NCBI GenBank assembly: GCA_003216455.1
Contig: QCIV01000002.1
Coordinates: 1 to 64,000, forward strand
DNA: 64,000 nt
Direction: 5' to 3'
From: Prochlorococcus sp. AG-402-N17
GTDB taxonomy: Bacteria > Cyanobacteriota > Cyanobacteriia > PCC-6307 > Cyanobiaceae
The notes beneath the pieces are model-generated. The model saw only the letters and a list, made by a program, of their open reading frames with translations, ran no database searches and was not told the origin of the DNA. Position numbers and translations under genes: made by a program. Positions 58,919 to 64,000 of the stretch are shown here, in pieces. Numbering within the stretch: the stretch's first letter is position 1; each line of letters starts with the position of its first letter.

Positions 58919-59017
58919 ATGATTCCAATAGAACAGTATTTGTTTTTTGCAGTTTCTCTTTATGCATTTTTTTATCTTTCAATAACTATAGTAAGTACAT
59001 TAATTAGTTTTTCCTAA
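58919..59017 (+). CDS. Small TM peptide (32 aa)
   Basis: MIPIEQYLFFAVSLYAFFYLSITIVSTLISFS. Confidence 0.5.
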   Translation: MIPIEQYLFFAVSLYAFFYLSITIVSTLISFS

Positions 59018-59100
59018 GCAATAATCACATAAAATATTAAACACTTATTTGTATAAAATTAATCTTCCTGTATCTCAAAACTCATTATATAAATATATAA

Positions 59101-59165
59101 GTAGATATTAGGGCAATCTACTAACCGCTAGCTTTGATAATGCGGTTCGTAATGAGAACCTCCCT
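59101..59165 (+). ncRNA. Candidate double-hairpin RNA motif, copy a
   Basis: GTAGAT..ATCTAC and ACCGC..GCGGT hairpins followed by AATGAGAACCTCC; terminator-like hairpin CCTCATTTTCT/AGAAAATGAGG at 59170-59204. Confidence 0.45.
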
Positions 59166-59332
59166 TTGACCTCATTTTCTTTTTCGCAATCTCAGAAAAT
59201 GAGGTTTAAATAATTTTTAATAGTAAGGAATATTAAAGTTAATTTTCTATATAAATCCAGTCATTAAATTTTATTCATGAGAATGTATATTATTTACTTT
59301 TTAAAAAAGAGTTTTTTATTTATAAAGAATAT

Positions 59333-59390
59333 GTAGATATTTGGCGAATCTGCAACGGTATAGATTCCGTCTTTATGAACCTAGCCAACG
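59333..59390 (+). ncRNA. Candidate double-hairpin RNA motif, copy b
   Basis: GTAGATATTTGGCGAATCTGC, ACGG..CCGT, then TTATGAACCTAGCC; same layout as copy a. Confidence 0.4.
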
Positions 59391-59470
59391 AAAATATTCT
59401 TAACTACGTTTTAGTTATTTTAGTAGTTAGGGATATTTTTATTTTAAGGTTAATTTTTTCTTAAAAACAA

Positions 59471-59884
59471 ATGATCAATAAATCACAAAAAGTATCCTCA
59501 TTAGAAAATATCTACAAGAATTTGGAATCTGGCATGCCAGAGAATAAATTTATTAAAGACTATGCTCTCCCTAATGCAAGACAGTGGCTAGGTGGAAGAT
59601 ATGTAGCTCTTTGGGTATTACCTATTTACTTAATTGGAAAAGTTGCAAAATTCGCAGCTTCCTCTGCATTTATAAAACCATATTCTCCAATTAATAATGG
59701 CCCTTCTTATAAAAGACCAGAAACTTTATACACCTCTTTAAAAGGTGTTTTTAAAGGAGAAGACCATTTAAGATTTTTTGATCATAGGTTTATCGCTATT
59801 TGGGTATTGCCTATTGCTTTGACTGGAATTGTTTTTGAAGTGCTTTTTATATCTCCTGCTAAGAATACTTTCCCTTTCAATTAA
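59471..59884 (+). CDS. Hypothetical membrane protein with internal duplication
   Basis: GGRYVALWVLPIYLIGKV and DHRFIAIWVLPIALTGIV. Confidence 0.6.
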   Translation: MINKSQKVSSLENIYKNLESGMPENKFIKDYALPNARQWLGGRYVALWVLPIYLIGKVAKFAASSAFIKPYSPINNGPSYKRPETLYTSLKGVFKGEDHLRFFDHRFIAIWVLPIALTGIVFEVLFISPAKNTFPFN

Positions 59885-59891
59885 TCATCTT

Positions 59892-59913
59892 TTGTCCGCA
59901 ATTTGTCCGCATT
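59892..59913. repeat. 11-bp-phased direct repeats left of remnant 6
   Basis: TTGTCCGCAAT / TTGTCCGCATT. Confidence 0.8.
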
Positions 59914-59983
59914 TATTGAGGACAGAATTTAAGCAATAAAAAAGATAGGCTGCGAAACCCTTCTGCGACTTGGATTATTAGAG

Positions 59984-60029
59984 TCGGGGCGACAGGATTC
60001 GAACCTGCGACCTAGTGCTCCCAAAGCAC
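59984..60029 (-). repeat. tRNA-Pro 3' remnant 6
   Basis: TCGGGGCGACAGGATTCGAACCTGCGACCTAGTGCTCCCAAAGCAC; flanks duplicate those of remnant 1. Confidence 0.92.
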
Positions 60030-60149
60030 CCAGTACGCAATTTGCGACAGCCCCCATGAGGAACAAGTGAGGCTATAGCTTATGAGTTGGTATGACAGGA
60101 ATTAATATGAGTCTCACAATGCAGCAAAGAATTTCAAAGATATGCATTT

Positions 60150-60171
60150 AATCGCTAAATAATCGCTAACG
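60150..60171. repeat. 11-bp-phased direct repeats right of remnant 6
   Basis: AATCGCTAAAT / AATCGCTAACG. Confidence 0.8.
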
Positions 60172-60203
60172 TACAACCTGGTGATTTTTAATCAAAATAT
60201 TTC

Positions 60204-61811
60204 CTAAATAATATCGCTGATAACAGATTCATATCCATTACTAGTTAAATAATTACTCATTTGTTCTTCACTTTGATAATTTGCATATCTAATATTTCCA
60301 TCTGCATGCATTAAAGATCTTAGATAAGCGCTGCCATCAGCTGTTTTCCAGTACACCTCATGGACACCATCAGAATCATAATCTCCTGCATGTTTAGCGA
60401 CTAAATTATCTATCTCTAAATCATTTCGAAATCTATATTGACTATCATGATCACTATATTGAACAACATCTCCTGAAGTTACTAATGGGTCAATATAAAT
60501 TCCAACAACTCTAGTTGTTCCACCAGCACCATGGTCAGAAAAATCAATTTGACCTGTTGTGGAATTAACCTCTGCTGTCACCCATCTTTTTGATGATTTA
60601 TTAGTGAAGATAGCTTCAAAAACTCCATCTCCATTTACATCCAACAATCCCTGATATTTATAAGATGATGGAGTTGCAGCTGAATTATCTCCAGCATGAA
60701 GGTTGCCTCCAAAATCTTTAATAGAATCAAGAGTTGTTTCCTGACCAATGGTATAAGCAGTAATTGTAACTGGAGCAGAACCATTTACACTGGAAAATCC
60801 ATTTGAATCTGCAGTATATGAAGAGTTAACTTCTGCCACCTCAACACCATCAGAATCAGAACTTGTATTTGCGGGTTCTAAAAGCTCATCAATATTTAAA
60901 GTCTTATCTGCAAATTGAACTAATTCAACGCCAATTAATAAATCTTTTCCTTCATTATTACTAGTAATTGTGAAAGTTAAATCATTGCTAGTGTCAGTTG
61001 AACTAATTATTGAGTAATTCGCATAGTTGTAATTAAAGATTGCTTTATCATCACCAATCCCCCCAATTAAAATATCATTTCCAAGACCTCCTTCAAGGAT
61101 GTCATCCCCATCACCACCGTAAATAATATCTTTATCACTTCCACCAGATATTCTATCTTTCCCATTATTTCCTAGTAAAATATCCTGCCCTGCGCCCCCA
61201 ATTAAAATATCATTTCCAAGACCTCCTTCAATCCAGTCATTAGAATCAGTTCCATTTATTTCATAAGAATTATTGTTATTTATAAAAGTGTTAGTGGTAT
61301 GGATAACCTCATAAATTTGTAGTGAGTTTTCGCTTGAGAAAACAGCAGTTCTTTCTTCTCTAGATTTGTAAGAAGTTAAACTAAGAAAATAAGATTCCTT
61401 AAATCTAGTAACTGAACTAGAGCCTCCATCTTTTGGAATTCCTCCAAAATCAGAATAATCATTTCCAAGATTAGTCTCTACTAAAAAATTATCATTTTTA
61501 TCAAAAATTGAGTTGCTATTAGAGTCTTCATATATATATAAAATGTCGTCTCTATATTCCCAAGACTCTCCGTTATATGATCCTGTATATAAATCTCCAC
61601 TATTGCCAGTAGGATTATCAAAAATGACTTCAAAAATATTTGGACCACCTGTTGAAATATTAGATATCTCCATTACATCAACATAAGGATATGTATTATA
61701 TGGATCTGCAGGGAATTGAACTAAATCCTCTCTTATTGCAAAATCAAAAGTTACAAAATTTATATCATCTCCTAATAAAGTTTGATAAACCATCAAAGAT
61801 TGTTTTTTCAC
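60204..61811 (-). CDS. RTX/hemolysin-type calcium-binding repeat protein with island-shared C-terminal module
   Basis: GGLGNDILIGGAGQDILLGNNGKDRISGGSDKDIIYGGDGDDILEGGLGNDILIGG nonapeptide repeats. Confidence 0.9.
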   Translation of the reverse strand: MKKQSLMVYQTLLGDDINFVTFDFAIREDLVQFPADPYNTYPYVDVMEISNISTGGPNIFEVIFDNPTGNSGDLYTGSYNGESWEYRDDILYIYEDSNSNSIFDKNDNFLVETNLGNDYSDFGGIPKDGGSSSVTRFKESYFLSLTSYKSREERTAVFSSENSLQIYEVIHTTNTFINNNNSYEINGTDSNDWIEGGLGNDILIGGAGQDILLGNNGKDRISGGSDKDIIYGGDGDDILEGGLGNDILIGGIGDDKAIFNYNYANYSIISSTDTSNDLTFTITSNNEGKDLLIGVELVQFADKTLNIDELLEPANTSSDSDGVEVAEVNSSYTADSNGFSSVNGSAPVTITAYTIGQETTLDSIKDFGGNLHAGDNSAATPSSYKYQGLLDVNGDGVFEAIFTNKSSKRWVTAEVNSTTGQIDFSDHGAGGTTRVVGIYIDPLVTSGDVVQYSDHDSQYRFRNDLEIDNLVAKHAGDYDSDGVHEVYWKTADGSAYLRSLMHADGNIRYANYQSEEQMSNYLTSNGYESVISDII

Positions 61812-61983
61812 TTTATGAAGTATATCTCTTACTAAATACGTTTATCCAAAAAAATTAGAAGATTTAATTGCTTGCTACAAGATTTTTCAATAGGTTATTG
61901 AACACCATCAAATTTATTAACTAATTGGCCATATGTAGGAGAGAGTGAACCAATCAGCAAAGTGCAGCAAGGTTTTGCTAATC

Positions 61984-62005
61984 CTCGCTCAAAGCTCGCT
62001 AAGTC
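61984..62005. repeat. 11-bp-phased direct repeats left of remnant 7
   Basis: CTCGCTCAAAG / CTCGCTAAGTC. Confidence 0.6.
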
Positions 62006-62031
62006 TTATTTCCGATTTCGTGATAACCCAA

Positions 62032-62077
62032 TCGAGGCGACAGGATTCGAACCTGCGACCTAGTGTTCCCAAAGCAC
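62032..62077 (-). repeat. tRNA-Pro 3' remnant 7 (diverged)
   Basis: TCGAGGCGACAGGATTCGAACCTGCGACCTAGTGTTCCCAAAGCAC. Confidence 0.88.
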
Positions 62078-62090
62078 CCGTTCTAACTTT

Positions 62091-62426
62091 TTATTTTGTT
62101 TCCAAACCAACTAATTTCATAAGAACTTTTGCATTACTTGCAACTGCAGAATATTGTTTTTCTCTCATTGCTCTATGCATTGCATTTTCTAATGTACATA
62201 CTAATTTTGCTATCATTTCAGGGCGATTTAAGTCCCCTTCTTCAAGATCATTTTTCAATAAAAGATAAGCATTGGAAGTGATCTGCCTGGCTCTTCTTCT
62301 TGAGATTCCATATTTTGCGGCAACAAGGGAAGTAATAGATGAATAGGCTTGTCCTTCAGCAACTAATTCAGCAGCATGTGCAACCCTTAATTCAGTTTCC
62401 TGTTTAGTTGCTCTCTTTGGCATCAC
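62091..62426 (-). CDS. HTH / terminase-small-subunit-like protein
   Basis: MPKRATKQETELRVAHAAELVAEGQAYSSITSLVAAKYGISRRRARQITSNAY; similar layout to 49424-49675. Confidence 0.55.
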   Translation of the reverse strand: MMPKRATKQETELRVAHAAELVAEGQAYSSITSLVAAKYGISRRRARQITSNAYLLLKNDLEEGDLNRPEMIAKLVCTLENAMHRAMREKQYSAVASNAKVLMKLVGLETK

Positions 62427-62682
62427 TTAAATATGTAGTCAATTTATATTATTTAAACATAAAAAATTGTTGCTATCATTGCGATTTTCTACTTTATAGA
62501 AAATTAAAAATTCTATCTTTTCTTACTAAATATAATTTTAAAAGACTATATTTATCAGTTATAACAATGCGTTGTTCTGTTCAAAGTTGTCTTATAGTAA
62601 CTGCACCTTACTCTGCACCTGAAGTCTTAATATTTCTGATACAAACCCTGATATAGATTACGATTAAAGGCTTTTGAGAGTT

Positions 62683-62722
62683 GCATGCCATGCAGGTGCT
62701 CTACCAGCTGAGCTATGGCCCC
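62683..62722 (-). pseudogene. tRNA-Ala(GGC) 5' half, broken after the anticodon loop
   Basis: rc GGGGCCATAGCTCAGCTGGTAGAGCACCTGCATGGCATGCA then unrelated sequence; no variable loop or T-arm. Confidence 0.8.
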
Positions 62723-62787
62723 ACGACTTCAAATATACCAATTTAAACCTTGATATTTATATTTTGAAAATATGAATTTACCTAAAA

Positions 62788-63405
62788 TTAAACTTTTCGC
62801 CAGACAGCTAATAATTTTCCTTGAAAAACAACTTCATCTAAATTTAACTCGATTGGTTCATACGCAGGATTTGCTGCTTCAAGAAATATTTTTCCTCCTC
62901 TTTTAACATAATATTTTAAAGTTGTTCCTAAACCTGGAACCAATGCACTAACAATAGTTCCGTTTCTAAGAGAGTATGAATCTGTTATGGGCTCCATCAA
63001 AACCATATCTCCATCTGCAATACATGCATCTATCATAGAATCTCCATTAACTGTAAGAGCAAAAACATTTTTCTTTTTTAAAACATCAGAAATATCTAAA
63101 TTATCTTGAACATCAGAATAAGTTTCAATTAAACCTCCAGCTGCGACTGAACCCATAATTGGTACACCTTCTATAATTTCATCAACTATTTGCATAGTTC
63201 TTGCTTTACCTTCTTGCCATGAGATGTAGCCTTTTTCTTGTAAATGTTTTAGGCGACTTTGAATTGGAGCAGGAGATTTTAGTCCCATAGCTTGCATCAT
63301 TTGTCTTATGGATGGACTATGTTGGAAGTCTTTCATATAGTCTTTTATCCATCCATATAGCTCATTTTGAGCTTGGGTAAGATCATCCCCTGAATAAGTT
63401 TCCAT
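62788..63405 (-). CDS. lexA: LexA repressor family
   Basis: HTH then VPIMGSVAAGGLIE; LTVNGDSMIDACIADGDMVL; GTTLKYYVKRGGKIFLEAANPAYEP. Confidence 0.95.
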   Translation of the reverse strand: METYSGDDLTQAQNELYGWIKDYMKDFQHSPSIRQMMQAMGLKSPAPIQSRLKHLQEKGYISWQEGKARTMQIVDEIIEGVPIMGSVAAGGLIETYSDVQDNLDISDVLKKKNVFALTVNGDSMIDACIADGDMVLMEPITDSYSLRNGTIVSALVPGLGTTLKYYVKRGGKIFLEAANPAYEPIELNLDEVVFQGKLLAVWRKV

Positions 63406-63462
63406 AAAACAGATGTACTCTAATACATTTGTACCCTTTTATTTATTATTTCGCAAGTATTC

Positions 63463-64000
63463 CTATTGGAGAAGGCAAGATAAAAGAGCTTGTTGAGCAT
63501 GTAATCTATTTTCCGCTTGATCAAAAATTCTACTTTTGTGACTTTCAAATATTTCATCAGTTATCTCTTTGGATCTATACGCAGGAAGGCAATGAAGAAT
63601 AATTGCATCTTTATCAGCCTTACTAACTAAATTGCTGTCAATAGTGAAACCATTAAAAACTTTTTCTTTCTCATCCTTTTGATTTTCTTCACCCATAGAT
63701 GACCAAACATCTGTATAAAGAACATTTGCCCCTAAAACAGCAGAATTGGGATCATTAGTAATTTTCAACAAATTCTTATTTTTATATATTTCATATGCTT
63801 TATCGATCACTAATGAGTTAGGTTCATAACCTTTTGGACATGCGATCCTAACTTCAACTCCTAATAACGACCCACATAAAATAAGAGAATTTGCGACGTT
63901 ATTTCCGTCTCCAATAAATGTCAAAATAACATCTTTAAAATCAAGAAATTCCTCCTTAATCGTTAAAAAGTCAGCTAAAGCCTGACATGGATGTTCTAAA
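63463..64000 (-). CDS. argF: Ornithine carbamoyltransferase (5' end beyond window)
   Basis: LEHPCQALADFLTIKEEF...LTFIGDGNNVANSL...HCLPAYRSKEITDEIFE..VF/DQAENRLHAQQALL; frame stays open to the window edge. Confidence 0.95.
   Translation of the reverse strand, partial: LEHPCQALADFLTIKEEFLDFKDVILTFIGDGNNVANSLILCGSLLGVEVRIACPKGYEPNSLVIDKAYEIYKNKNLLKITNDPNSAVLGANVLYTDVWSSMGEENQKDEKEKVFNGFTIDSNLVSKADKDAIILHCLPAYRSKEITDEIFESHKSRIFDQAENRLHAQQALLSCLLQ

Noticed and set aside
42956-62077. CRISPR array explanation for repeats
   Set aside because: Repeats are single or paired, kilobases apart, with no regularly spaced spacers and no cas genes.
61945-62268. Plus ORF across tRNA-Pro remnant 7
   Set aside because: Contains SRRQDSNLRPSVPKAP, the typical translation of an antisense tRNA 3' end; spurious.

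Overview
Low-GC cyanobacterial sequence, most likely a high-light Prochlorococcus (inferred from HLIPs, DUF3303/DUF3764/DUF2839/DUF3721-type small proteins and a Nit1C cluster). From left to right: (i) most of a Nit1C cluster (about 1-5.6 kb); (ii) small ORFs; (iii) a complete nitrate-assimilation plus molybdenum-cofactor block (about 8.5-20 kb: moaA, mobA, nitrate transporter, narB, narM-like, moaC, moeA, moaE, moaD, moaB, nirX-like, nirA) with a perfect GTA-N8-TAC NtcA-type box; (iv) a cupin protein, selO and a Na+-dependent transporter; (v) a region dense in tiny genes (about 25-42 kb), including a glutamine-riboswitch-like (Downstream-peptide) element, a DUF411 operon, a Nif11-type leader peptide and two inverted copies of an unexplained ~185-nt structured element; (vi) an accessory island (about 43-62 kb) with seven same-orientation 3' fragments of a tRNA-Pro(UGG) gene. 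The most striking observation is that almost every tRNA-Pro fragment is flanked by short direct repeats with an 11-bp period, roughly 70 bp away on one side and 90-130 bp on the other. Repeat families match at the two inner ends of several inter-fragment segments. The island therefore reads as a tandem array of small integrase-less cargo cassettes (RTX/FG-GAP gene; pstS-arsJ-gap-arsR; PsbY-like genes; second RTX gene). A second recurrent signal is a ~46-bp module (ATTGACAGTCGATCTAAAATA + covarying hairpin + T-run + start codon) in front of many unrelated small genes, often preceded by a vestigial ATGAAACGCTTACTACTTGCACCG (MKRLLLAP) signal-peptide scar. All calls come from reading the sequence; no database search was run.
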